DNA of 64,000 nucleotides from Dechloromonas sp. HYN0024 (GTDB lineage Bacteria; Pseudomonadota; Gammaproteobacteria; Burkholderiales; Rhodocyclaceae): contig NZ_CP031842.1 of assembly GCF_003441615.1 (NCBI RefSeq), positions 1,878,501 to 1,942,500 of the forward strand, given 5' to 3'. A model generated the notes under the pieces. It was given only the letters and a program-made list of their open reading frames with translations, was not told the origin of the DNA and did not search any database. Made by a program: the position numbers and the translations under genes. This document shows positions 48,499-57,492 of this stretch, piece after piece (the first letter of the stretch is position 1; each line of letters starts with the position of its first letter).

Positions 48499-48524
48499 CT
48501 TACATAATCTTACAAAGGCCTTAC
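48499..48524 (-). promoter_or_regulatory. Three phased GTAAG repeats upstream of acs
   Basis: CTTAC on the plus strand (GTAAG towards acs) occurs at 48499, 48509 and 48520, spaced 10 and 11 bp, thus on one DNA face. They lie 136-161 bp before the acs start codon. The layout suits cooperative binding of a response regulator. Confidence 0.5.
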
Positions 48525-48615
48525 GAAATCACGCTGCGGCGCAGCATTTCGGGGACTCCAGCAGCAACCGGGTCGCGTGATAAACTTCGCCTCCCCAACC
48601 CATCAATGCCCGCCC

Positions 48616-49155
48616 ATGAGTTCGCCCATCAAGTATCTCGAGTCCTTCATCTTCGCCAGCCGCTGGATTCAGGCACCGCTCTACCTCGGCCTGATCGTTG
48701 CTCAGGTGGTGTATTGCTGGCTGTTCATGGTTGAACTGAGCCATCTCGTCCATAACGCCATCGACGCCGCCCACATCAGCGAAGCCGAAATCATGCTCGC
48801 CGTGCTCGGTCTGATCGACGTGGTAATGATTGCCAACCTCCTCGTCATGGTTATTGTCGGCGGCTATGAAACTTTTGTTTCCCGCCTTGATCTCGACGAC
48901 CATCCGGACCAGCCGGAATGGCTCTCACACGTCAATGCAGGCGTCCTCAAGATCAAATTGTCGACAGCCATCATCGGCATTTCGTCGATCCACCTGCTGA
49001 AGAGTTTCATCAATGCTGCCAACCTGTCCGAGCATACGCTGCAATGGCAGGTCATCATCCACGTCGTATTCCTTTTCTCCGCCCTGGCCATGGCGATGGT
49101 AGACAAGACCATGACCCAGACCCTCGCTCTTCAACAACACCAGAAAAACCACTGA
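48616..49155 (+). CDS. UPF0114 family membrane protein
   Basis: The ATG at 48616 gives [21 protein letters not shown], the family's usual N-terminus; a frame start at 48577 is rejected. The 179-residue protein has about four membrane helices and the conserved [16 protein letters not shown]0114 (YqhA) proteins have no known function. It is divergent from acs and followed by the fumarase gene after 13 bp, so they may share a transcript. Confidence 0.87.
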   Translation: MSSPIKYLESFIFASRWIQAPLYLGLIVAQVVYCWLFMVELSHLVHNAIDAAHISEAEIMLAVLGLIDVVMIANLLVMVIVGGYETFVSRLDLDDHPDQPEWLSHVNAGVLKIKLSTAIIGISSIHLLKSFINAANLSEHTLQWQVIIHVVFLFSALAMAMVDKTMTQTLALQQHQKNH

Positions 49156-49168
49156 CCCGGAGTTGCGC

Positions 49169-50701
49169 ATGACCGCCATCAAACAAGAAGATCTCATCCA
49201 GTCTGTCGCCGATGCCTTCCAGTACATCAGCTACTACCACCCGCTTGATTACATCAAGGCCCTCGGTGAAGCCTACGAGCGCGAAGAAAGCCCCGCCGCC
49301 AAGGACGCCATCGCCCAGATCCTGACCAACTCCCGGATGTCCGCCGAAGGCCACCGACCGATCTGCCAGGATACCGGCATCGGCATGGTCTTCATCAAGG
49401 TCGGCATGCAGGTCACCTGGCCGGATGCGACCATGAGCATCCAGCAGATGATCGACGAAGGCGTCCGTCGCGCCTACGGCAACCCGGACAATCCGCTGCG
49501 CGCCTCGGTGCTGGCCGACCCGGCGGGTGCCCGCAAGAACACCAAGGACAACACCCCGGCCGTCGTCCATTTCGAAATTGTCCCCGGTCATCACGTTGAA
49601 GTGATCTGTGCCGCCAAGGGTGGTGGTTCGGAAGCCAAATCCAAGTTCGCCATGCTCAACCCCTCTGACGATCTGGTCGATTGGGTGCTCAAGAAGATCC
49701 CGGAAATGGGTGCTGGCTGGTGCCCGCCCGGCATCATCGGCATCGGCATCGGCGGCACGCCGGAGAAGGCCATGCTCCTCGCCAAAGAATCGATCATGGC
49801 CCCGGTCGACATCCATGAACTCAAGGCCAAGGCAGCTACCGGCGCCAAGCTCACGCGCCCGGAAGAACTGCGCCTTGAACTGATGGAAAAGATCAATGCT
49901 CTCGGCGTCGGTGCCCAGGGTCTCGGCGGCCTGACCACCGTGCTCGACGTCAAGGTTCTCGACTACCCCTGTCACGCTGCCAACCTGCCGGTGGCACTGG
50001 TCCCCAACTGTGCGGCAACCCGTCACTGCCACTTCCACCTCGACGGCTCGGGCCCGGCCAAGCTGGACGTGCCGAAACTCGAGGACTGGCCAGCCGTGAC
50101 GTGGACGCCGGACCTCAAGTCGGCCACCCAGGTCAACCTCAACACCCTGACCAAGGAAGAAGTCGCTGCCTGGAAGCCGGGCCAGAAACTGCTCCTCAAT
50201 GGCAAGATGCTGACCGGCCGCGATGCCGCCCACAAGCGTATTGCCGACATGCTGGCCAAGGGCGAAAAGCTGCCGGTCGACTTCACCAACCGCGTGATTT
50301 ACTACGTCGGCCCGGTTGATCCGGTGCGTGACGAAGTCGTTGGCCCGGCTGGCCCGACCACCGGCACCCGGATGGACAAGTTCACCCGCATGATGCTCGA
50401 AAAGACCGGCCTTATTTCGATGATCGGCAAGTCCGAACGCGGCCCGGTCGCCATCGAAGCCATCAAGGACAACAAGTCCGCCTACCTGATGGCCGTCGGC
50501 GGTGCCGCCTATCTGGTTGCCAAGGCAATCAAGTCGGCCAAGGTCGTCGGCTTCGCCGATCTCGGCATGGAAGCCATCTACGAGTTCGACGTCGAGAACA
50601 TGCCGGTAACGGTCGCCGTTGATTCGTCGGGGGTCAGCGTGCACAACACCGGCCCGAAGGAATGGCAGATCAAGATCGGCAAGATGCCGGTCAGCGCCTG
50701 A
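49169..50701 (+). CDS. fumA: Fumarate hydratase, class I (iron-sulfur)
   Basis: The ATG at 49169 follows GGAG; a TTG at 49163 is the alternative. The 510-residue protein joins the alpha and beta domains of class I fumarases: the first cluster Cys in ICQDTGIGMVF near 71, GIGIGGTPEKAM near 193, NCAATRHCHFHLDGSGPA near 277-290 with further Cys, then the beta domain with GPTTGTRMD. It hydrates fumarate to malate through a labile [4Fe-4S] cluster in the TCA cycle. Confidence 0.94.
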   Translation: MTAIKQEDLIQSVADAFQYISYYHPLDYIKALGEAYEREESPAAKDAIAQILTNSRMSAEGHRPICQDTGIGMVFIKVGMQVTWPDATMSIQQMIDEGVRRAYGNPDNPLRASVLADPAGARKNTKDNTPAVVHFEIVPGHHVEVICAAKGGGSEAKSKFAMLNPSDDLVDWVLKKIPEMGAGWCPPGIIGIGIGGTPEKAMLLAKESIMAPVDIHELKAKAATGAKLTRPEELRLELMEKINALGVGAQGLGGLTTVLDVKVLDYPCHAANLPVALVPNCAATRHCHFHLDGSGPAKLDVPKLEDWPAVTWTPDLKSATQVNLNTLTKEEVAAWKPGQKLLLNGKMLTGRDAAHKRIADMLAKGEKLPVDFTNRVIYYVGPVDPVRDEVVGPAGPTTGTRMDKFTRMMLEKTGLISMIGKSERGPVAIEAIKDNKSAYLMAVGGAAYLVAKAIKSAKVVGFADLGMEAIYEFDVENMPVTVAVDSSGVSVHNTGPKEWQIKIGKMPVSA

Positions 50702-50720
50702 TTGGCAGAACCTGTCCGAA

Positions 50721-50745
50721 AAACCCGGCTGCGGCCGGGTTTTTA
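50721..50745 (+). terminator. Terminator after the fumarase gene
   Basis: AAACCCGGC (50721-50729) pairs with GCCGGGTTT (50734-50742) around TGCG, with a T run at the end. Confidence 0.9.
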
Positions 50746-50791
50746 TTTGCCGGCTGCCGCCAAAACAGCAGGGCCTGCCCAGCGCACCCCG

Positions 50792-53077
50792 TCAGTCCGG
50801 CTGTCGGTCAATGACATGCCGGGTCAGCACCGCCAGTACTTCGCTGATCTGGAATGGTTTTGAAACATAGTCATCCATACCGGCAGCAAGACAGGTCTCA
50901 CGATCCACGCCACTGGCATTGGCGGTCAGGGCGACGATCGGAATGCGCCGGCCAGAAGCCTCGTAACGTCTGATCTGCCGGGTTGCCTCGACCCCATCGA
51001 GCGTCGGCATCTGCATATCCATCAGAATGATGTCGAAATTCTGACCATCCGCCATATACGCCGCGACTGCCTCCTCGCCGTTGGTCGCCAGATGCACGGC
51101 ATGTCCGTGTTTGCGCAACAACCCGAGGGCAACCTTCTGATTGATCAGGTTGTCTTCTGCCAGCAAAATGCGTAACGGACGCATGCCGCTCGCCAGGGTC
51201 GGTGTCGATGGCTGGGCGGGCATGACAACATCGGCTTTGCGTAGCGGAATATTGATGCGGAAAGTACTACCCTGACCAACCGTGCTTTCGGCCGAGATCC
51301 GGCCACCCATCAAGCCAACCAGATGCGAAACGATGGCCAGTCCAAGGCCAGTACCGCCGTAGTTTCTGGTCGTCGAGTGATCGGCCTGGGTAAATGGCAG
51401 GAAGATGCTGCCGAGCTTTTCGGCCGGGATGCCGATACCGCTGTCGATGACCAGAATCTCAATATCAACCTTCCCGTCGGGCCGGCCTTCCCCTGCCCGC
51501 GCAACAAGCTTGACCACGCCATCGCGAGTGAATTTGATGGCGTTTGTCATCAGGTTGGTCAAAATTTGACGCAATCGCGTCGGGTCACCCAGCAAACGTT
51601 CGGAAAGCCCCGGGGATATCTCGCAAACCAGCTGGACGTTGCGCGAAGCGGCCGACGCATTGAGGATTCCCTGCACGTCGAGGATAAGTCGTTCCAGTTC
51701 GAATGGAATCAACTCCAACTCCATTTTGCCGGCCTCGATTTTTGAAAAATCCAGAATGTCGTTCACGATAGTCAACAAGGTGTCGGTCGACGACCGTGCC
51801 AGCAGGAGGTATTCCCTTTGCTCGTCGTCAAGTTGCGTGCCCAGCACCAACTGCATCATGCCGATGATGCCATTCATCGGAGTACGAATTTCATGGCTCA
51901 TCGTCGCCAGAAACGACGCTTTGGCCTGGGTTGCTGCCTCTGCCGCTTCCTTGGCGGCAAGCAACTGCTGGGCGGCATATTTCTCGCGGCTGACATCGGA
52001 GAATATCCATAGTTGTCCAAGGATCTCCTCGCCCGACGCACGCACCCCGACGCGATGCAAGGTCAGTATCCTGCCGTCGGACAAGAATAGTTCGCGCCGC
52101 AGGTTGCCTTGATCCGCCGCCCAGTCTTCGGCATTGCTGACCAACGATTTTATGCGGGCTAGCAGTGTTGTCAGGGGAAGTCCGCGCGACAGGGTAGTAA
52201 AGTCCTCCAGGTGCCACAGCCTGGCAAAAGCCTGATTGGTGTAGACCACCTTGTCCCATTGATCTGAAAAGAGAACGCCAAACTCCATCGCCGCAAGCAA
52301 GGCGTCGAGACGCGCATGCTCCAGCCGGCTCGCCTCCGCCAGTTCTGCCATCTGGTTGCGCGCATCGGTGAGCAGATTGACCCGCTCCCGCACCGCCCCC
52401 GACATGGCGTTGAAGGCTGCGCCGAGACGACCCACATCATCGTCACCTTCGGGAACCGGCGGGGGCGTCAGCTTCCCTTCGGCCACCTCGCGACTGGCTC
52501 GCGTCAAGACGGAAAGCTGGCGCGTGATCAGCAGCCCGAGAAAAGCCAACAGACCAGCGGAAAGGAGGAGTTCGCCGGCGGCGATAACCAGCCCCTGGGT
52601 CAGCAGATTTTGCCGGGCGGCGATGATCTCGGTCAGATCCAGACCAAAGTGAAGCGTACCGAGGCGTTGCCCGGCCAGGCTGATCGGGCGTTCGACGTCA
52701 TAGCGCGGGAGATGCTCGGTGATATCGAGATCAAACCGCTCATCCGGTACTGGCAAGGGCTGATCTCGCGACCAGCCGGCAATCGCCACCACGCTCCCCC
52801 GAACATCGATGACCGCCAGATAATTGATTCCTTTGGCCGAATGACTTTCATCAAGAACAGCCTGCACCGTCGCGTAATCCGACTGGGCCAGCGGTGCCAC
52901 CAGGGCTGCATTGAGAATCGGTGCAATCTGTTCAGCCTGAACCCTGGCCTGTTCGCCCATATGGTCGCGCAGCAGGCGCAGGCTGTTGCTGATCAGAAAA
53001 AAAAGCATCGTCGCTTCGACCAGCAAAGCCAGAAGCAACAAGCGGCCGCGCAGGGATCTCCAGAAAGCGACTTTCAT
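50792..53077 (-). CDS. Hybrid histidine kinase with periplasmic sensor, HAMP and PAS
   Basis: The 761-residue protein has a membrane helix at 12-32, a periplasmic sensor at about 33-160, a second helix at about 165-187, HAMP at 190-240 and PAS at about 260-370. HisKA has its phospho-His in TMSHEIRTPMNG near 394; HATPase_c (NAIKFTRDG, DSGIGIP, GTGLGL) and a receiver with phospho-Asp in IILMDMQMPTLDG near 686 follow. It starts 19 bp after the PhnD-like binding protein gene, which suggests that the periplasmic binding protein presents a ligand to this sensor. No HPt or regulator is adjacent. Confidence 0.92.
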   Translation of the reverse strand: MKVAFWRSLRGRLLLLALLVEATMLFFLISNSLRLLRDHMGEQARVQAEQIAPILNAALVAPLAQSDYATVQAVLDESHSAKGINYLAVIDVRGSVVAIAGWSRDQPLPVPDERFDLDITEHLPRYDVERPISLAGQRLGTLHFGLDLTEIIAARQNLLTQGLVIAAGELLLSAGLLAFLGLLITRQLSVLTRASREVAEGKLTPPPVPEGDDDVGRLGAAFNAMSGAVRERVNLLTDARNQMAELAEASRLEHARLDALLAAMEFGVLFSDQWDKVVYTNQAFARLWHLEDFTTLSRGLPLTTLLARIKSLVSNAEDWAADQGNLRRELFLSDGRILTLHRVGVRASGEEILGQLWIFSDVSREKYAAQQLLAAKEAAEAATQAKASFLATMSHEIRTPMNGIIGMMQLVLGTQLDDEQREYLLLARSSTDTLLTIVNDILDFSKIEAGKMELELIPFELERLILDVQGILNASAASRNVQLVCEISPGLSERLLGDPTRLRQILTNLMTNAIKFTRDGVVKLVARAGEGRPDGKVDIEILVIDSGIGIPAEKLGSIFLPFTQADHSTTRNYGGTGLGLAIVSHLVGLMGGRISAESTVGQGSTFRINIPLRKADVVMPAQPSTPTLASGMRPLRILLAEDNLINQKVALGLLRKHGHAVHLATNGEEAVAAYMADGQNFDIILMDMQMPTLDGVEATRQIRRYEASGRRIPIVALTANASGVDRETCLAAGMDDYVSKPFQISEVLAVLTRHVIDRQPD

Positions 53078-53096
53078 CAGAATTCAGCTAAACAGA

Positions 53097-53933
53097 TCAT
53101 TTGCTCTGCTTTAAGGCCTGCCTGACCTCGTTGGCATAGGGTGTCATTTCAACCAGCTCACGAGGATCGAGCTTGCGGTATCCATCGAGCTTGTATTTCT
53201 GGAAATACTGTTGCGCCTCGGGCGTCTCGGCAAATGCCCACAACAGAGAAATCACCTTGTCCTTGATGGCCGCATGGCGTTTATTCAGGAGATAAACGCG
53301 GCCAGCCAGGGGCAGGCTTTCACTCAGAATGCGCAATCTGTCGCGAACCGCCGGCTGCAGGTTCTGATAATTGGCGAGCGACGTCATCCCGGCACTCCCC
53401 TCGCCGTTCAATACCAGTTGCGCCACGCTGTCCGAAGCACTGACATAGCGGATATTGACGTTGGCAACTGAATTTCGATGCAGCCAATGCTGCCCCCAAA
53501 TGGTCACCAGCGAGGCTGGTGACAGTCCAATCACAGTTGTGTTGGCAAGATCTCTGGGCTCGCGGTAGGAACTGCTCGACGCCACCAGGAGCACCGCCTT
53601 GAAATCTGTCCGGTAGGTCAGCAAGGGCAGGTAAGCCGCATCGGTTTCGAACAAGCGGGCCTGATGCCCAGTCGTCACCGCCAGGTCATATTGTTGCTGA
53701 ATGCCTCGCCGGGCATATTCGGTAAAGTCGCCGGCCGTCACAATTTCGACCGGCCGTCCAAGTGCCTTCTCGAGATAGACGCGCAAGGGCTGATACATTT
53801 CCAGAATGACACGCGCACTGGTGTGCGGGGCGATGCCAATGCGGAAAGCCGACTGAATCTCGGCTGCACCAAGCGTATTACACAAGCCGAAAAGCAAGGC
53901 GAATGAGAGAGCAAAGAGAGACTTCAGACGCAT
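53097..53933 (-). CDS. PhnD-like periplasmic binding protein
   Basis: The ATG at 53933 after AAAGGATA gives a clear signal peptide (MRLKSLFALSFALLFGLCNTLGAAE); a frame start at 54005 is rejected. The 278-residue product belongs to the phosphate/phosphonate binding-protein group (PBP type 2): FRIGIAPHTSARVILEMYQPLRVYLE, then YDLAVTTGHQARL and SDSVAQLVLNGEGSAGM. No ABC permease or ATPase is nearby. The hybrid kinase follows instead, so a sensing role is more likely than transport. The ligand is unknown. Confidence 0.85.
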   Translation of the reverse strand: MRLKSLFALSFALLFGLCNTLGAAEIQSAFRIGIAPHTSARVILEMYQPLRVYLEKALGRPVEIVTAGDFTEYARRGIQQQYDLAVTTGHQARLFETDAAYLPLLTYRTDFKAVLLVASSSSYREPRDLANTTVIGLSPASLVTIWGQHWLHRNSVANVNIRYVSASDSVAQLVLNGEGSAGMTSLANYQNLQPAVRDRLRILSESLPLAGRVYLLNKRHAAIKDKVISLLWAFAETPEAQQYFQKYKLDGYRKLDPRELVEMTPYANEVRQALKQSK

Positions 53934-54029
53934 CAATATCCTTTCGGTTTGCAACACTGCAGACACACTTAGGTATATTAATTCTGAACTCAAAGAAATT
54001 GACAAAATTATTGGCTGATCAGGCCATAG

Positions 54030-55688
54030 TCAGCGTTCGCTCTTGCCAACCACCCCCCACAGCGCCCGGAACTTTCCGCCCAGCGTCAGGCGTTCGTCCG
54101 ACATGGCCTCAAGAAAATCAGACAGGCGTTTCGACTTGGCCACGGCAAAAAGCACCAGCACGACAAAAGTGGAGGTGGCGAACAGCCCGTGCAGGCTGCG
54201 CTCGAGGATAGTCCCCTCGCCAAAGGGAATGATGTTCATGCCGAAATAACCGGTGGTGACGGTGGCAATCAAACCCAGGATGGTGATCACGGTCAGCCGG
54301 ACAACCGTATTCGATTGGCGACGCTGCGAATCACTGTCGAGGTAATGACTCATCTCTCGGATTTCGTTGCGGACATCGTCGTACAACGCATCGTTGCGCA
54401 GATGGTTGGAACACAGCCGGTACATGGCCTGCACGTGCGGCCTTTCGGAAAGCTCGTGAAACCAGTAGCGGTGGGTAAAGCGTAGAAAGGTTTCAAAATT
54501 GGCACGGATCCGGCGCTTGAAGCGACGGACCGAATTATCGTCGCGGATATCGAGGTCATTGACCGCATCGACGAGAACCTCGGAAAAGGCCAGCAATGAA
54601 GCCCGATGCAGGTGGGCAATCAGAAAAACGAGGAAATACTGATGGCGAAACTGAGCCAGAACGCCGCGCTCGCCATCGATGAAAAAGGGGAAAACAGCAT
54701 CACCGACGACAGTGAAGGCATTGCCGGTGCACATGAATCGGGTGTTCGGGCCGGCCTCGCTGTCAGTCCAGAAACGATCATGGCAATAGCGTTTTTCAAA
54801 CTCGATGACGCCCGGTTCGTTGATCGGCAAAGTCTCGTTCGGATGCAACATCGTGGCCAAGCCAATCCGCACCCAGTCCTCGCGACTCAGGCGGCGGGGC
54901 TGATCGATGGCCAGATAAGCCATGACCGGCATGCGCTGGTACTCGATCAGCCGGTAACGCAGGTCACCCGCCTCGTCCGAATGCGCCAGCACCATCGGCC
55001 GCAACAGGCTGGCCCAGTGCTCGGAAATACAGGGGCTGCGATGCTGGCAGACATAGCTCAGGTATTTCTCCCGTTTTTCTGCGTCGGAGCGGGCCACCAC
55101 CTCACCGTCAAGGCCGATCCACTCGGCCAGATAAACGTTGTGCAGGCCCTCGCCCCCCTCCTCCCAGCCAGACGGATAGGCACGCCCGAAACGGAAGAGG
55201 ATATCGCGCACGGTCGCCAGCGGCAGATCGTTGCCACGAACTTCCAGATTGAGCTGGACGATATCCAGATCATGGAAGAAATACAGATCAAGATGGACGA
55301 TATTCAGCTCGACCGGTACCTGCCCCTTGCGCAGCGTCAGGCGCAGCTGGGCGATATCCTTGCGCCGGAAGACATGCATCGGCGACCCGCCCGGCGGATC
55401 ATCCGGCGAGGAATTGCGCGAGCGGCCTTCACCGTAGAGAAACCGCTGAACGTAAGGCAGGAACGAAACAAACTCCCGGTAATGGCGCTCCTTGAACTGA
55501 CCCGGGTCGTCCATGAACTCATCGTCGATGCGTCGCCACGGATGGGTTTCACTACGCGACTCGAAAATCTCCCAGTGCCGACCCTCGCTACCGGTAATCG
55601 CCAGCGGCTGAAGTTGCAGCGGCCAGACAAGACTGGCGTGAAAAAGCCGAACGCTGCCGTTCTCCGGATTTTCCTGCAGGTGGGTCAT
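54030..55688 (-). CDS. Divergent CorA-like membrane protein with GMN motif
   Basis: The 552-residue protein ends with two membrane helices near residues 465-488 and 500-520. The sequence YFGMNI closes the first, the GMN motif of CorA/MIT divalent-cation channels. Before it runs a long helical stretch (FRRRIRANFETFLRFTHRYWFHEL and the following stalk), as in CorA. The N-terminal ~380 residues are much longer than in CorA and show no clear match. A channel or transporter for Mg, Co or Zn is possible, but regulatory MIT relatives exist. It lies alone on the minus strand. Confidence 0.72.
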   Translation of the reverse strand: MTHLQENPENGSVRLFHASLVWPLQLQPLAITGSEGRHWEIFESRSETHPWRRIDDEFMDDPGQFKERHYREFVSFLPYVQRFLYGEGRSRNSSPDDPPGGSPMHVFRRKDIAQLRLTLRKGQVPVELNIVHLDLYFFHDLDIVQLNLEVRGNDLPLATVRDILFRFGRAYPSGWEEGGEGLHNVYLAEWIGLDGEVVARSDAEKREKYLSYVCQHRSPCISEHWASLLRPMVLAHSDEAGDLRYRLIEYQRMPVMAYLAIDQPRRLSREDWVRIGLATMLHPNETLPINEPGVIEFEKRYCHDRFWTDSEAGPNTRFMCTGNAFTVVGDAVFPFFIDGERGVLAQFRHQYFLVFLIAHLHRASLLAFSEVLVDAVNDLDIRDDNSVRRFKRRIRANFETFLRFTHRYWFHELSERPHVQAMYRLCSNHLRNDALYDDVRNEIREMSHYLDSDSQRRQSNTVVRLTVITILGLIATVTTGYFGMNIIPFGEGTILERSLHGLFATSTFVVLVLFAVAKSKRLSDFLEAMSDERLTLGGKFRALWGVVGKSER

Positions 55689-55774
55689 ACGCTTTTTCCC
55701 CGTGTGGACGCCTCATGCCGATCAACCCGACATGCTTCAATGGCACGAAGTATCCAACAAAACGGCCGACAATG

Positions 55775-55797
55775 AAAAAAGCCGGCATCAAGCCGGC
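55775..55797 (-). terminator. Terminator after the REC-GGDEF gene
   Basis: GCCGGC (55781-55786) and GCCGGC (55792-55797) form a stem around a 5-base loop. On the minus strand a TTTTTT run follows. Confidence 0.82.
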
Positions 55798-55821
55798 CTT
55801 GCTGTCTGACGATGACCGGGC

Positions 55822-57069
55822 TCAGGTCACCATGCGCTCAGCCCGTGCCCGATCCCACAAGCGCTTGTTCATGTCCTCAATCGGCAGTTCAAAACGGAAA
55901 TTCTTGTCGAGTTCCCGCAGTATCGGCATCAGTTGCATGCCGACCGTACCCAGGCAAGGCCGAAGAGCGGCAGGCTCAATTGTTGCCAGTAACTCCTTGA
56001 GTTGCCGCGCAAATGCAGCGCATTTTTCCGGATCGGAAAAGGCCTGTTTCGAGGTCACCACCACCTGGTTTCCACCCGCGCTGACTGCTGCATCAAGACG
56101 GTCATAGGCCAGTTCGAGGACGCCCCGCTCGGTCAACTCGACGCCGTCATCGGGGACGACGGCGACACCGACACTGATGGTCAGGTGAATGCGCTGACCA
56201 CTGACGGATATTTGTGCACTGGCCATCGCCTTGCAGACCCGGTTGGCGAATCCGGCGCAGACAGAAGGCGTGGTCGAGCGCGTAACGATGACTACCCGGC
56301 CGTTGGCCAACTGACCAATATAGTCCTCCGGGCGAATTTTGCGCGACAACAGGAAACAGAATTTCTGTGCCGAGCGGAAGGCCAGTTCCGGTCCATAGCT
56401 TTGAACCAGATCATCATAGCCATCAAGGCCAAAAGCGAGCACACCGACGCCATGACCATCGCGCGCCTCGGGCACATTGGTCGCCAGGTACTCCTCCAGC
56501 ATTTCCTCGGCAAGTACGGTATCTTCGCTATAGCTACCATCTTCACTGGGTTCGTCGGCAGGAGGGTTCAACAGCCGGGTGATATCTCCCATGATGTTGC
56601 TGATACCGATATCCGACTGTACCTGGAACTGCCCCGCCTGTTCGTCGTCAGCAGGTGCCGGCTGACGCACCTCGGCAGGATCTTCTCGCCAATCCATCGC
56701 GGCAGCCACGATGCTTTCGATCGAGGGGTCGGTCACCCCTTTGACCACAAATCCGGTCACCCCGCTATTACGTGCTTCTTCCCGATCCGCCTCGGAATAG
56801 GTATTTGAGACAGAGAGGAAGAAAGGGACATTCTTGAGGCGCGACAACTTGCTTTCGCGCAGGCGGGCGATCAGGCTCGACTCACCCTGGGCACTCTGGC
56901 TGATACCGGATATGACCGCGACAATGGCGCTGTCGAGCACCATGGTCTGCCATGCCGATTCATCATTTGGCTCGTCACGCACTTCAAAACGGTTTGACAA
57001 CTGCTTGGTTAGCGATGCACGTACTACTTTTGATGCATCAACCACCAGAACCTTGCGCTTTTTTGTCAT
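55822..57069 (-). CDS. Degenerate receiver-GGDEF domain protein
   Basis: The 415-residue chain starts like a receiver (KKRKVLVVDASKVVRASLTKQL) but the expected phospho-Asp strand reads VAVISGIS, with Ser in its place. A linker of about 70 acidic residues follows. Residues ~210-350 have the GGDEF fold (VGVLAFGLDGYDDLVQSYG, RPEDYIGQLANGRVVIVTR, LTISVGVAVVP), but the signature GGDEF turn is LANGR, so no diguanylate cyclase activity is expected. It may bind GTP or c-di-GMP, or act as a scaffold. The C-terminal 60 residues are helical. Confidence 0.78.
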   Translation of the reverse strand: MTKKRKVLVVDASKVVRASLTKQLSNRFEVRDEPNDESAWQTMVLDSAIVAVISGISQSAQGESSLIARLRESKLSRLKNVPFFLSVSNTYSEADREEARNSGVTGFVVKGVTDPSIESIVAAAMDWREDPAEVRQPAPADDEQAGQFQVQSDIGISNIMGDITRLLNPPADEPSEDGSYSEDTVLAEEMLEEYLATNVPEARDGHGVGVLAFGLDGYDDLVQSYGPELAFRSAQKFCFLLSRKIRPEDYIGQLANGRVVIVTRSTTPSVCAGFANRVCKAMASAQISVSGQRIHLTISVGVAVVPDDGVELTERGVLELAYDRLDAAVSAGGNQVVVTSKQAFSDPEKCAAFARQLKELLATIEPAALRPCLGTVGMQLMPILRELDKNFRFELPIEDMNKRLWDRARAERMVT

Positions 57070-57283
57070 TTATTTCCCAAATTCGCAAATTTTTCAATTG
57101 CTTATTGCGTCTATCTCAGTCTATTTGAAGTTTCAGCGGCTGACTACTACTTTAGGCAAAGAGACAATGCCATAGAAATATTTTCCCCCGGTATTTTTCT
57201 AAAATTCAGCCTGAATGTTGATTTTTCTGGATGGCTCATTCATAGTTCGCACACTGTTTTTTTATCCGATCCCCAAAGAATCC

Positions 57284-57394
57284 ATGTCGATACGCCGCAA
57301 CTTCTGCTCCGCCCCTGCCTGTGCTGGGGAACTGGTCGTCGTTCGCGTAGTCGTAGCAGGCGTCGTTACGTACGCGCCGTCGCGGATCGGGTAA
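57284..57394 (+). CDS. Valine-rich ilvB leader peptide
   Basis: This 36-codon frame (MSIRRNFCSAPACAGELV and on) contains eight Val codons within eleven (positions 18-28: three Val, Arg, three Val, Ala, Gly, two Val). The plan is that of E. coli IvbL, the leader of ilvBN. A strong terminator starts 20 bp after its stop and ilvB lies 98 bp downstream. Ribosome stalling at Val codons when charged tRNA-Val is low would favour an antiterminator and let ilvB be read. The competing RNA structures were not computed. Confidence 0.85.
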   Translation: MSIRRNFCSAPACAGELVVVRVVVAGVVTYAPSRIG

Positions 57395-57414
57395 GCAGAG
57401 CAGGACAGAACCCC

Positions 57415-57453
57415 AACCCCCGCCGGCGCAAACCGGTGGGGGTTTTGTTTTTG
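57415..57453 (+). terminator. Attenuator terminator of ilvBN
   Basis: AACCCCCGCCGG (57415-57426) pairs with CCGGTGGGGGTT (57433-57444), 12 bp with one G-U, around CGCAAA. A T-rich tail (TTTTGTTTTT) follows. It sits between the leader peptide and ilvB. Confidence 0.9.
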
Positions 57454-57492
57454 GAGCCCGCCGGTTGAGCCACCAACCAAAAGGAAGACTCC

